Below, piece after piece: positions 41,929 through 54,000 of a DNA stretch of 64,000 nucleotides (position 1 is its first letter; each line of letters starts with the position of its first letter). The notes under the pieces are model-generated. The model ran no database searches. It saw only the letters and a list, made by a program, of their open reading frames with translations, and was not told the DNA's origin. The position numbers were made by a program, and so were the translations under genes. This stretch comes from Terebella lapidaria (lineage: Eukaryota; Annelida; Polychaeta; Terebellida; Terebellidae). The stretch spans positions 16,944,868 to 17,008,867 of the forward strand of contig OX424555.1 in the NCBI GenBank assembly GCA_949152475.1, given 5' to 3'.

Positions 41929-42249
41929 TCAACACTGGTCGTACGCTGTTGAACACAGTTGTTGAACGTGCTCAAAGCGTCGGTTACCTATATGGGAAAA
42001 GTCAGGATTACATGACCTGGTAGCGATGAACATGGTGTTCCTGAGTTTTTCTTTCTGCATGTGTTTTAGCAGCTCCAGCCCGACACCAAAGTCCATGTCC
42101 GAGTCAAAGTTCTCGAGGATACCACCTTGAGGGTCGTCAACTCGGTAGGCGTAGATGAGTAGGTTGGCCATGTGCTTCTCCTGGGGGTTGGCGAGTAACA
42201 TGTGTGACTCTATGTGTCTATTATCAATCTGGATTGATATGTAGCACAA
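41929..42249 (-). CDS. Unrecognised gene X, probable 3' exon
   Basis: Open minus-strand frame of about 106 codons ending in TGA at 41929. It reads HIESHMLLANPQEKHMANLL, then IYAYRVDDPQGGILENFDSD, then LELLKHMQKEKLRNTMFIAT, ending in a Cys-containing tail. Amino-acid use looks like a real protein. The first third recurs with mostly silent or mild changes in spacers 1, 2 and the tandem duplicate, where it is truncated. I do not recognise the family. Upstream exons were not found in the window, so it may itself be a relic of a gene carried along by the duplications. The true acceptor is unclear; ATAATAG before HIESH is one possibility. Confidence 0.4.
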   Translation of the reverse strand: MCYISIQIDNRHIESHMLLANPQEKHMANLLIYAYRVDDPQGGILENFDSDMDFGVGLELLKHMQKEKLRNTMFIATRSCNPDFSHIGNRRFEHVQQLCSTAYDQC

Positions 42250-43450
42250 ATATGCAGTGTGTTTGCAAATAATTCAGCAAACAAGAAGATTGCAATGGCA
42301 AAAAATGTCATCTCTACGAATTAATCCAATCGTTCTCCATCGGAACTATTCACAACACACGCCACTGCGGCTTGTGCACTGCCGGGGTTTGTTGAAAACC
42401 GTCGCATATGCTTAAAATACATGTCCCTGGTGCAATGTACCGATATACCACGACAATCCCTGAGTATGCCGATCACCTGTAGATCAATTTCAATCCAGAA
42501 AAAAGTAGTCTACAGTGGAGACGATTTAGTGATCAGACACTTTTTCGAATTTGAAAAAAGTGATTTGGTTGATCGCCCTACGATAAACTTTGAAAATCGC
42601 TCAATATTGTCTGAGAATACCTACCACAACGCTACTTATTATCAAACAGTTTAATAAAGTATAAAAATTTTAAGGAAAATAATTACATATATTTACTTTT
42701 GATTCAAGTTATTAAAACTGTTGACAAGGGAAGGGCGCGAGGCAATTAACTCAGGCGGGTATGTAACAGTTGCGGTTCGAATACTCCTGCACTGACAATG
42801 ATGTGTGATAATCTGTTTGTCGTTACCTAGTGGCCCTCCAGTAGTCTAATGGAGCGACAATTGAAAAACGTAGCTGATACACAAATCCAGCCTTATCATA
42901 ACGGATCCCCTGGCTCAATTCAATCAGTCCATGTAGTGAATTTACATGTACGAATATTTATTTCACCGTGCAGATTTTCTTAAAATAACCCAATTTCAAA
43001 CCCTTCCGTGAAATTCATAGATACAGCCAGAGTGCGTGAATGCTAGAGAGGGAAACAACGCACAAAATGGCAAGTATTTGATTTTATTGAACTTTATTCA
43101 ATTTTATTTTATTCAATGTTATTCAATTTTATTCCGAAGCCAAAGCAATCAGGGTATAATACATGAGTAGTTATCAGCTCTACATATTGCAGAGGGTAGA
43201 ATATGATTCAATGGCAGTTGAGGGTATTTCAATATAGATAATATAGATCTATAACCAAAGCTCACATGAGCTTCTGAGCGATGCTTGAGAACAATAGACT
43301 GTGACATAAGTCACACAATGCAATTACATTTATCATATATGAAAGCCTATAATAAAGTATTGATATACATCAATAGGGCTGGTAAAAATAGCACAATAGT
43401 CATGCCATTCGAAATATTAAAACAGGTTCTTACTAATGTACATAGAGTCC
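42250..43450. repeat. Duplicated spacer block R, copy 4
   Basis: Same landmarks as 22100-23360. The LINE target TTATTCAATTTTATTCCG near 43120 is empty here. Confidence 0.75.
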
Positions 43451-43573
43451 TTTAGATCAAACCATTGTTTGAGATTCGTGTTAAGTTGTATTAATGAATT
43501 AGTGTGTTTAACATTTGTATCGAGGCTGTTCCATAATTTGCTAGACAAATATCGAAATGATGATAACCATATG

Positions 43574-43945
43574 TTACAATTCTAATTTGCGACTTTTGGC
43601 GTCTAGATTGTTGCTAATTCTGGACAGAGCGTTCACTTGCTCTGCTGATTTTGCACATCTATTATTGATATGAATATCAAAATTCAGATCCTGATCCAAA
43701 TCAACACCAAGGGTATTAAAAGTTTCCATGTTATTTAATATAGTGTCATTTATATCAATAGAGTAATTAGAGGAAATAGTATTTTTCTCCGAGAACAAAA
43801 GCTGAAAGTTCTCGGGGTTGGCCTTCATCAAATTATTTTTGAACCACTCGATTGCTACAAAAGCATCCTGTTCGGGGCCTGTGTAACAGTCCTGACATGC
43901 CCTGCAGAATAGGATGGCTTATTGTCGTCTGCATAACGGTATATA
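43574..43945 (-). pseudogene. LINE reverse transcriptase remnant, C-terminal half, copy 2
   Basis: Reads YRYADDNKPSYS and KANPENFQLLFSEKNTISSN, homologous to 31509-31868 with different lesions. Confidence 0.75.
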
Positions 43946-44645
43946 GTGTGGCGATTTCGCCCAAAGATCACGGCAGGAGATTCTTTGTAAACACTACTCT
44001 TGTTTTGGCCGCTTCGTATTCGAAGCACGTGCGCTGCATAGCAACGCCCTCAAATCCTCTCGCTCCATTGTACTGTAACATTGGTCTTACGTCATCCCTC
44101 GTGTCTCGTGCTTCAGGGGTTATATATATTCTGAAGCCGTCTTGTTCAGTGGAGTTGTCTCAGTGCTGGCAAGGCGAGAGAACGGCGGAGGGCTCGGCCA
44201 TGAGCTCTACGTCCCTACTCACCAGCTAAGGCCCGCGAGGGCCCTGGGGACGATTCCCATAGGGGCCCAGTAGGGGAAACGTGATGATTCAGGGCACGTC
44301 CCTGTGATCACCGGTCTCTCACCCTGGGATGGTGCGACACAGGCTCTGGCAGACCGTCAGGCTGTCCAGGGTTATATCCCTGCGGCAGTGCCGTCGAGGA
44401 GGCCGGCCAGCAACATACCCACGTGCACGAATTTTGTGGTGCCGCTCCCATGGCATCTCAGGCTCCGCATTCAGCTACATTATCACAACTAGTGTATATG
44501 TATATGTTGTTGATGATGATGTTGTTGATGTATTATGATGTGATGTATGACGGCCGGATTCGTCCGGACAGACTGTCACCTGGTTGTAGTTCTAGTAATT
44601 ACGATGCCCGCCGTGACCGTGGGGCGCTTGCACCCTAGGTAACTG
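43946..44645. mobile_element. DNA element nested in the LINE remnant, copy 2
   Basis: Same ends and insertion point as 31870-32525, with an extra ACATTGGTCTTACGTCATC stretch near 44078 and no long G run. It was inserted before the spacer duplication. Confidence 0.6.
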
Positions 44646-44649
44646 ACGT

Positions 44650-44797
44650 CAAATGTTACAATAGTATTCTTGAAATTACTGAAAAGAAGGTCATTGAGGA
44701 ACACATTGAAGAGGAGAGGACCGATGATGGATCCCTGAGGGACGCCACGTTTGGCGGTATGCCTACACTTGAAGTCATGTACATTACACCTTACCAA
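44650..44797 (-). pseudogene. LINE reverse transcriptase remnant, upstream half, copy 2
   Basis: Reads RGVPQGSIIGPLLFNVFLND then SNFKNTIVTF. This copy keeps the GVPQGS motif that is changed in copy 1. Confidence 0.7.
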
Positions 44798-44799
44798 AT

Positions 44800-46010
44800 A
44801 GTATAGAGCGTTGACCGACCTAGTTCTTTTGTTCAGGGGTCAGGTCATGTTGTTGTCAACGCTGTAAGGCTAACTTCTCGGAGCTAATACCGACACAGGG
44901 TGAGTAAAATTTCTTTCTGTCAAATATTGACCATATGTCCTTAGATTGGGGATTCGATGCCGAGATACCAGTCTACAAACCCGTGTTGTCCAATTATCCG
45001 TATGAGTCTGATTTTTTCACTTACCTTCCAACGTGAATGTCATGGTTCTAGACATTTTACCTAAGCAGAACATTCAAAGTGTGCAGCAGAAACAAGAATG
45101 TCTGTCTTAAGTTGCAGCCAGCAACGCTATAGAAATGAAACTGAAGGGTTCTATTTTGAAGCAAAAATTACCTCTCTTGCAAACAAGGTCAGACTACACC
45201 TAGCCTCCTGCACGAGCTCTGGGAGCAAGATGAGCCAGACACCATGGTATTTTGATACATGAATCCGGCAGCTTTAGAACATGATCGCTTTCATTGTATA
45301 CCAAGGGCGTCACTGAGCACAAGAGCATAACTGGTGGGTTATTGATGTATCTCATTACATTCTTTCATTTGCAGGTTTGAAAACAGAAATGTTTGATTGT
45401 CATTTGATAATACTACATTAATTGTCAATTCTTTGCCATACATGTATTTTCAAAGCCTGTTCATTCAGTCGACAAAAAATCTGAGTGCAAAATGGAAACG
45501 ATTGATACGTCCTATTTTCAAAGAACTGATAAAATACCAACAAATTCGTCAGAGATTGGAATTCTCGCACAATACTGGTTGTATTCTAGTATATGAACAA
45601 CCATAAATGCGAAATGTCTAAGATTACCAGTATTTCGTATAGTTCAATATATCATACTGCATTACATGAGCACCGGATCGAAAAACTGGGTACAAGCATT
45701 GATAATTGAACAAAATACCACACAACATTCAGATCTCGAGGATGATGCTTTACTTAATCAGTGAAAGCCATAGTGACAAGGACAATGCTCCTGTATCATA
45801 CTGTATAGTGGTAGTTTACTGACCGGATCACAACAATTCCATGTACATAACAAATTCAGTTATACAGTCCACTATAAAGTGGACATTATGTAGTTATGAA
45901 AGATGTGTTAACGACATGAAGTTGTATGAGTAGTTCTTTAATTGTATTTGTCAATATGTTATATGGACCATCAAGGACTGACGTAGTCACGTGATTATTG
46001 TGTATTGCAG
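44800..46010. repeat. Duplicated spacer block S, copy 2
   Basis: Collinear with 32710-33900; it includes GCGAGACCTAG-free AT-rich DNA with no supported gene. Confidence 0.7.
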
Positions 46011-46043
46011 AATAAAAAGCTTAGAGAAGAGTGAAATTTATAT

Positions 46044-46049
46044 TTTATT
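46044..46049 (-). terminator. Polyadenylation signal of SnoaL-like paralog 4
   Basis: AATAAA on the minus strand, 141 nt past the stop. Confidence 0.55.
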
Positions 46050-46189
46050 TTAAAAATATGGGTCTTGGACCTAAAAATAGTATACACAGTAATTTCCGCT
46101 AGGCGAAAATTCAACACACCATTTCCTCACATTATACGCCGTAGTACTGGCCATAGACGTGTGTTTGTGTGAAGAATGGACCAGACGTG

Positions 46190-48235
46190 TTAGATCGGGA
46201 TCTCGTGGTAGATGCTCCTCCGAATGTACCACTGTCCATCCACCTTCGTCCAGATCATAGCGTCCCTGTAAACGAGAATGCCCTGGTAATTTCTGAAAGC
46301 TTGGAAATGTTTGTACCATTTCGCATGGTTTCGTATATACCACTCTGACGTGATTGGATAGTTTCATTTGTCAATTTATATAGAAGGTGTTGCGCACAAA
46401 TTACTGCAAGATCTAACAGAAGTTTAAAATAATGTTTTTCATCAGTATGAATGCATAAAGTTTATTTGAATGAGAGAAAATGTGCCAAATGTGCAATGCC
46501 ATATGTGCAAATGTGTGCAAAATTCGATATACATAATTGATGTAGTCAATGTACGTTAAAAGTACGCGACTTTGGCCACTTAGCGGATATAATAACACAT
46601 GAAAAAACTACCCATTGCGCTATAGGAGGGAAGATGTGGAACAACATGACTCCTACAACTTTGGCTATTCGTACCTCAGTATGCGTCTTATTACATTTAC
46701 GTGTAGAACTACAGATTGTAGTGTATGACTCTGAATGAAGTGTCTGGTTATGTGCTTGTAGAGGCTGATGCTGCATGATACCATGTCTGACCTGTAAACG
46801 GTTGCAGGTTTTCCGTCGCTCCCAAGTACAGCGTTTTGGAAGTTGGTGTAAGCGTTTGTCTCGTCTATCAGTTCAAAGTATAAGAGTGTATGGACCCACT
46901 TCACGCCCAGCAGGTCCTCTGCTTTCCCCAAGAAGTCTATTAACGCTGGAACCGTTCAATATACATTTTGTTCACATACCTAATCTGGTTGGAGCATAAT
47001 ATTCGACGGCTACATGGCTACATGTGATGATAATTGACATGCAGTCCGTTTCTGTCACATGTAAAATAGCGAATTTGGTAAATGCACTGACCTGTCCTGC
47101 CCTCGATAGCCGGGACATTGGGTGGCATGAGCGTGGCAGCCTCAGAGAAAACGCCGGCTGCCCCAGCAACGTCTTTCTGCTCTAGCGCCTTGTACAGGGC
47201 TGCATTCCGGGCTTCTATCTCTTTCTGAACCATTTCTGAAACGCATAAAGCCTTGTTTATTATGCGAAACTACAATTACCTGTAACCATTTCTTAACAGG
47301 GGCAGCATTTTGGATCTCTTTAAATTGATGGACCATAACGAGCAAGTAGAAAAAAAACACTCGCATGCCAATCATGCGACTGTTTTCAGTAAAGACATAA
47401 CAGTCCGAACAGAACATCGAAACATGGGCGATTTTCCATAATATGTCTTGAGTTCTAAATCACAGACCCTGATGTTTCCATCAATGCAATTTCCACTGTA
47501 GGGACAAATCTGTCAAAATACAAGTGTTTAATTAAACTTTTCGAAAACGAAATCTGTCGTCAGGGACCATTTCAGTCTGCTCGTTATATTCAGAGCAAAC
47601 TGTAATTTTAAAGGAGGACTTCCTATCAATGCGTATTGGCTTCGACCCATGATTTTACAGTTAAAACTTCATTATATCAAATATATTTCAATGCATTTGA
47701 ATAGAGAAGACTCTGAGCTTCATTCACATATGAAATATGTATATATATGTTCAGCATAAACAAATCGTACAGAAGATATAATATCAAAAACACCGAAAAT
47801 CTGCGAATTTTTCGTCGTACATGTGTCACACAGCAGTGCATGGCTGATGTGAAAGTAAACAATGATTTCTGTGACGTCATCGTTTTGACCGAAGCCTCGA
47901 CAGGCGGTATTTCTACTGGAACCAAAGATGCTGGAAGTGCTCCGTTGCTCGGCATTCTCAAAACAATGACGTCATCGGTTGCTACTCATTCATTCTCCCC
48001 AGTTGGAGGGCGTGGCCCGCTAAGCTTGGTTTCTTTTCGATTTTACATAGGGTAGTAGTTTAAAAAATATGATTTCTTCGATTTTGAAGTCATCTGAATG
48101 AATACTTCATGTGTACGAAACTCATATGTTACTGAATTGCGTTTGAATCTGATAGGAAGTCCTCCTTTAACACTAATACTACAGGCACTAATGGTTACTG
48201 ACCAAGACAAGTAGGAAAATTAACTCACCTGCCAT
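46190..48235 (-). CDS. SnoaL-like/DUF4440 (NTF2-fold) protein, paralog 4 (4 exons)
   Basis: Exons 48229-48235, 47092-47235, 46792-46945, 46190-46265; 126 aa, all GT-AG. Distinct residues: MVQKEIEARNAALYKALEQK, GRTALIDFLGKAEDLLGVKW, VHTLLYFELIDETNAY. The frame is intact. Intron 1 (993 bp) is twice the usual size because of a TTAA-flanked MITE. Intron 3 is short (526 bp) and lacks the X-box repeat. Confidence 0.82.
47612..48166. mobile_element. 555-bp MITE with TTAA target duplication, in intron 1 of paralog 4
   Basis: Ends AGGAGGACTTCCTATCA and its exact inverse TGATAGGAAGTCCTCCT, flanked by TTAA (47608-47611, 48167-48170). Paralog 5 has AATTTTAACAAG at this place with a single TTAA. TTAA duplication is the mark of piggyBac-type transposases, though the terminal bases are not the usual piggyBac CCC. 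The plus-strand frame inside (47747-48055) has no known domain. Confidence 0.85.
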
Positions 48236-48304
48236 TATGGATATTCAGTCCGAGCACTAGTTTTCTCAGGAATCCTAATAAACTGTCTGTTGACGCACTG
48301 GGCA

Positions 48305-48314
48305 GCTATATATA
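48305..48314 (-). promoter_or_regulatory. TATA box of SnoaL-like paralog 4
   Basis: TATATATA 70 bp upstream of the ATG, next to the AGCT seen in copies 1, 2 and 5. Confidence 0.55.
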
Positions 48315-48329
48315 CACAACCCTTCTATA

Positions 48330-49300
48330 CAGTTCAACTATGTATAGGATATTACACAATAGTGACCGAGTGCCCGAAACCATTATTGGCGACAGGCCAG
48401 CGTCCGCGTGCATAATCTGACTTAGTGCAGGGGGTCCTATTCACAAAAATATTACCTGGTCGTAACTCTGTTCAATAGTAACCAGTCAACAACAAAAGAA
48501 ATGCCCCAGCCATGCACTAAATATAGATGCTCGGGGCAAATGTCACAGCCATGTCATCTTGAATGAGTGTTCACATGTAATACGATTATAATCAGGACGA
48601 TTGAAAATGCCCTTGATAAAAATCAATACCACAGTGACACATGTCGATGTGACCCATAAACATATTAACACCGAATATCAACATACGATTGTACCAATTC
48701 TGTATATATTGGATAAGGTACGAGGTGTAGGTAAGTCTTTGAGTAAATGGTCGTCAATATCCAAAATTGACTGTTTTTCGTCAAAAAATTTTAAAATAAG
48801 AAAAAAACTAGAAATATACCTCCCTCTTGTAATATTTTTAGGTAATTCTGTGCAAAATTTCGGAAAGATTATACCATAATTTTTGAAGATAAAAATGTGA
48901 ACCAATGACGGATGGACAACAGATAGGTTATTTGACCAAAGGGAACACCTACCACAACATTGCTCATTATCAAACAGTTTAATAAAGTATCACAATTTTA
49001 ATGAAAATAATTACACATATTTACACATATTATAGGAAGATGCGTAGGAATATATATCGCGATTGTCTGTCCTGTTTTTCCCAGACAGAAGCCCAGCGCG
49101 GCGCGTTGGCAAATCGCAGTGTCCCACCGACATCCCTTGAAATGCAACCCATATATAAGTCGACCTATGTAATATGGATGACACTAGGCTACTTCCAGAC
49201 TCCCCCATCGCTTCCTTCTCTCTAGACTGCCATCAATTCACGTCAGTGCCACAACCTAACATCCCCAATTCTATGCAACAGACGTTAATGAACTTCCCCA
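48330..49300. other. Spacer with fragments of dispersed repeats
   Basis: Holds a partial copy of the GGAGGTATATTTC/CAAAATTTCGGAAAG repeat (48700-48950) and a scrap of spacer block R (48940-49010). No gene seen. Confidence 0.5.
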
Positions 49301-49309
49301 TGAAATGAA

Positions 49310-49410
49310 GGTCCTTGAGCCTTGTATCTTGTACAAGAGCCTTGTAGCCTGAGCCTTGTACAAGAGCCTTGAGCCTTGTACAAGGCCTTGTACAAGAGCC
49401 TTGTAGCCTC
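49310..49410. repeat. Minisatellite of CTTGTACAAG palindromes
   Basis: The phrase CTTGTACAAGAGCCTTG recurs four to five times with variable spacing. Each core CTTGTACAAG is a 10-bp palindrome. Confidence 0.85.
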
Positions 49411-49784
49411 TTCGAACAGTCACCAAGTGTCACGATCGCAACCTGACACCCCGGGTTCCAAGCTACAGGTGTTCATAAATCTCTTGTCCAAACATACTTA
49501 AGAGACCATCTTTACAGCCTTGTATCCAGAAGAGATACAGCCTCCAGGAAGAACACAGACGGAATTGTAAAGCCAACAAAATTTTCAATTCATGTTTCAC
49601 ACCATTCATCATGTAAGTTTGAAATATTTTAAGTCTCCAAGGACACATTTATTGCATTGCCAACTCAATGAGAGTATAGGCCTACTTGGAATATGATTGG
49701 AACATTTTGTTGTTGTTAAAATGTCTATTTATTTACGTCAGGGATCTAATTATATGTCAATCCTTCTGTCATGTCGAAATGTTA

Positions 49785-50225
49785 AAGCTATAATCACTTT
49801 TAGGATGACAAAATTTTTTCATTCTGCGATAGCTTTATTTTGTCTATAGAATGAGAAATCGTACACATTTGGATCTGAAAATGTGCATTTACATGCCTAA
49901 ATTGAGTGTCCAAATCAAGATTTGCATCATTTTTTTTCCTCAAAGCGGCCCGCCTTGCGGGCGAGTTGTACACACAGTCTCATGACGTCATTGGTATTTG
50001 TCTAGATACTGTGGCAACCGGCAATGTAGGCAGGCCGATCATTCTCTATCCACTGTTTTCATGCACTATTAATGGCAATTTTCTGAGTATCTGTTGTCGA
50101 ACTGTGCATATTTCCTATATATTCCCGAGATATATTCCCGAGATGTTCCCGAGATCTCGAGATGTACTTTCAAGTTTGTGTGACAAACAAGAATGCTAAT
50201 TTTGGCTGATTTTAAAATTGATTCC
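49785..50225 (+). mobile_element. Dispersed element, about 440 bp, copy 1
   Basis: Reverse complement of 58935-59375 over its whole length. Landmarks: TTAAAGCTATAATCACTTTTA, AAAGCGGCCCGCCTTGCG, TGACGTCATTGGTATTTGT, CTGTGGCAACCGGCAATGTA, GGCTGATTTTAAAATTGATT. No coding frame of note and no clear TIR. Confidence 0.7.
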
Positions 50226-50881
50226 AAATTTAACCGGCGACGATGAACACCACAGACTTCTTTGAGAGAGACCTGGGTTTCATAGAGTTTTGCCACCACT
50301 CCCCCCCTCCCCCCCCCCCCCGTCCTCCAACAGCCAAAATCACAGGTATAATGCCACTTATTTACTTATTAACGTCACTTATATAAGCACAGTTATTTAC
50401 TGTTGCTTATACAAGTGATTATCACATCGTTATTTCATTAAATTACTAAAGAATGGACAATGTTAAGTAGAATAATCCGTTTCTGAAAGTCGTTGTCAAT
50501 CAAATGGCTAGGATATATTCGACTATATAACACCATTACAAATCCCAAAATGCGTCCGCATGAATCTGCGTTGGAATGTGAAAATACCGAAAAACCCAAG
50601 ATGTGAATGAATTGTTTACATCTGGGCTAAAATAAACATGAATTTCCTTATATTGTCGTTATTTGCAACACGAAAGAATCAAACTATACGAGAATCAAAT
50701 ATATAAGAATCAAAACCATACGTATACGAGTTTCAAGTAATTGGGCTGCGTATTTTTCTATATTTTTTTTTAGATATTATTGTAGTTGTCAACATGTCAT
50801 ATGTCCCATCAAGGACCGACATAGGCTCGTGGTCATTGTGTTTTGCAAAACAAAAGGTTTACAGAAGAGTGAAACTGATAT

Positions 50882-50887
50882 TTTATT
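50882..50887 (-). terminator. Polyadenylation signal of SnoaL-like paralog 5
   Basis: AATAAA on the minus strand, 150 nt past the stop. Confidence 0.55.
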
Positions 50888-51036
50888 TTGAAAAGATAGG
50901 TCTTGGACCTGAATAACAGTATACACACTAGTACAGTACAGTTTGCCGGGCGAAAATTCAACACACCATTTCCTCACATTATACGCCGTAGTACTGGCCG
51001 TAGACGTGTGTTTGTATGAAGAATGGATCAGACGTG

Positions 51037-54000
51037 TTAAATCGGGATCTCGTGGTAGATGCTCCTCCGAATGTACCACTGTCCATCCACCTTCGTCCAG
51101 ATCATAGCGTCCCTGTAAATGCGAATGTCCTGGTAATTTCGTAATATCCTACGATAGCTTGTAAATGTTATACGATATCATTTGGTCTCGTACATACCAG
51201 TCTGTGGGGATTGACTGGTTTCATTTGTTCATTTATATAGAAGGTGTTGCACAAAAATTACTGCAAGATTACTGCAACATTTACAACGAGGAGGTTCTAA
51301 GAAACTAACATGTAATTTTAATTACACTTTCCGATACATAGATGATGTATTGTCACTAAATAATCCCAAGTTCGGTGATTATTTGGATGTCATATATCCT
51401 AAGGAACTTGAAATTAAGGATACTACAGACTCCGCTAATTTTTCCAACTATCTAGACCTGAGGTTGGAGATTGATAATGATTCGAACCTGTCAACTAGAT
51501 TATATGACCAACGTGATGATTTCAATTTTTCCATAGTCAATTTCCCTTTTCTAAGCAGCAACATTCCTATGTCACCGGCATATGGTGTGTTTGTTTCTCA
51601 ACTTATACGCTATTCCAGAGCTAGTTGCAAATATGAGGACTTTAACTATCGAAGTGCCCAGCTAGTCTCTAAACTGCTGCGACAAGGATATGTTATACCA
51701 AGACTTATAGCTGCGTTTAAGAAATTCTATGGACGTCATCATGATCTGGTTGATAAATACAGCAAATCCATGTCTGCCATGCAACTAGATCTATTTTCAT
51801 GTTAATTTTGGGGAATTCATGACGGGTGCCACTAGTGGGGCAGGAAATGCTCACTCTTTCCGGAACACCTGATTTCACCTCCTAATGGCCATTTTTGGGG
51901 GTTCATGAATTTCCCTGTCGATTTTGTTTTCTCTCACTTCGTATGCCTGATATGACTTTCTGTCCCCGGACTATGAGATTGGATAACGGACCTTGTTTTG
52001 TTTGCTCGGAATACTTAATACTGGTTATTGATTCCACGTCTATCCAACAGAAGTTCAAGATAATTTTTTTCATCAGTATGATCGCATAAGCCTTATTTGA
52101 ATGAGAAAATAAATATGCCAAAGGTGCACTGGTTTGTAATTCGATATACAAAATTAATGTAGTCAAGTAATGTACGTTAAAAACTGGCCCAACGGCTAAG
52201 ACAGGTTACCGGACAATACATTACGGACAATACATGATGTATCGTTATGATCTGCCGAGTAGATACCTTTCACATTACCTGCTCATTATTTTTTAATAAT
52301 AACCTGATAACCCACACAGTCGTAAATTACCAGCATGCAAAACATTGGGACATGATAGTCTGCAAATCACGTCCAAGACACATCCAAGATGGCGAAAGCT
52401 GATGCAAATGAATCGCCCGCAGGCGATCCACAAACTAGCCCTAGGGCTAGGAAAGGTATATGTCATTTCCTATATCTTCACAATAATATATATTATTGAT
52501 TCCTCAGCTGTGAAGTCGAAAATAAACGAGATATTAGCCATTTTGTCCTGTGACCTTGAACAATAGGTCAAAGTTCAAATTCAAGGTCGTGAGAATATTC
52601 AACAGATATCATTCCCTATATGTCCACAATTGATTTCTAATCTCTTAATTGAGATATTTGGACAAATGTGCCCCTATTTTAAAGAAACTTATACCTGCAA
52701 AGGGGTACATACGAGGAGTCTTATGCATCAATAAGAAAAAAGTTACTGAACAGATTTTGAGAAAACGGTCTTCAAAGTCCAATATTGGCCGTTTTACGTC
52801 CAAAATGGCCGCCTTTTCAGAAAAATATTGCGAGAAAAAAATTAAAAGATACCTCCCCCTCGATATATTTTTAGGTATTCTTGTGCAAAATTTCAGAAAG
52901 GTTCGATCGTAAACTTTAAAGATAAAAATGTAGACGTACGACGACGAAGAACGATGGACGCAACGCCACGGCAATATATTATCGGACCAAAGGTTCGGTA
53001 ACCTAATATACGCGACTTTGAACACCTAAGGAACATAATAATATATGACAAGAGAACTAGTGTTAGAGCTGCAAGATAGAAAATGTGGAACACCATGGCC
53101 CATAAATTTTACGAACTACACGTTGTAGTGTAGGATGTTATTAAAGTATCTGGTTTATGCTTGTAGAGGCTGATGATGCACGGTATCATGTCTGACTTGT
53201 AAGCGGTTCCAGGATTCTCCATTACAGCGTTTTGGAAGTTGGTGTATGCATTTGTCTCGTCTATCAGTTCAAAGTACAAGAGTTTATGGATCCACTTCAC
53301 GCCCAGCAGGTCCTCTGCTTTCCCCATGAAGTCCGTTAACGCTGGAATCGTTCAATATATACATTTCGTTCACATACCCAATCTGTTTGAAGCATAATAT
53401 TCGACGGTAATTCATGGCTACATGTTATGATAATTGACATACATTCCGTTTTTGGCCCAAATGTAAAACAGCGAATTTGGTAGATGCACTGACCTGTCCT
53501 GCCCTGGACAGCCGGGACATTGGGTGGCATGAGCGTGGCGCCCTCAGCGAAAACACCAGCAGCCCCGGCAACGTCTTTCTGCTCCAGCGCCTTGTACAGG
53601 GCTTCATTCCGGGCTTCTATTTCTTTCTGAACCACCTCTGAAACGAAACGCATAAAGCCTTTTCATTGTGCGAAACATTATAATTACTAACTGCAAGTAC
53701 CTGTTACTATCCCATAATAGAATCAAGAATTTGACATGGAGGGGAGAGGCTTGCAGTTTGGAAACTTGAAATTGATGGACCATCACGAGCGGGTGGGAAC
53801 AACACTCACAAACATGTACGAATCATGCACTTATTTCAAGAAAGACGCAACAGCCTGAATAGAACAATATGAGTGATTTCCTAGGATATGGCTCAAGTCC
53901 CAAATCTATGTAATATTTGTTTAAAAAATATACCCACATACCCTGATGTTCCAATCAGTACAATTTCCAGTGTATGTACAAACTTTCAAATTACCAGTGT

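Noticed and set aside
47747-48055. 102-codon frame inside the TTAA MITE as a transposase
   Set aside because: No catalytic triad or known transposase motif; far too short.
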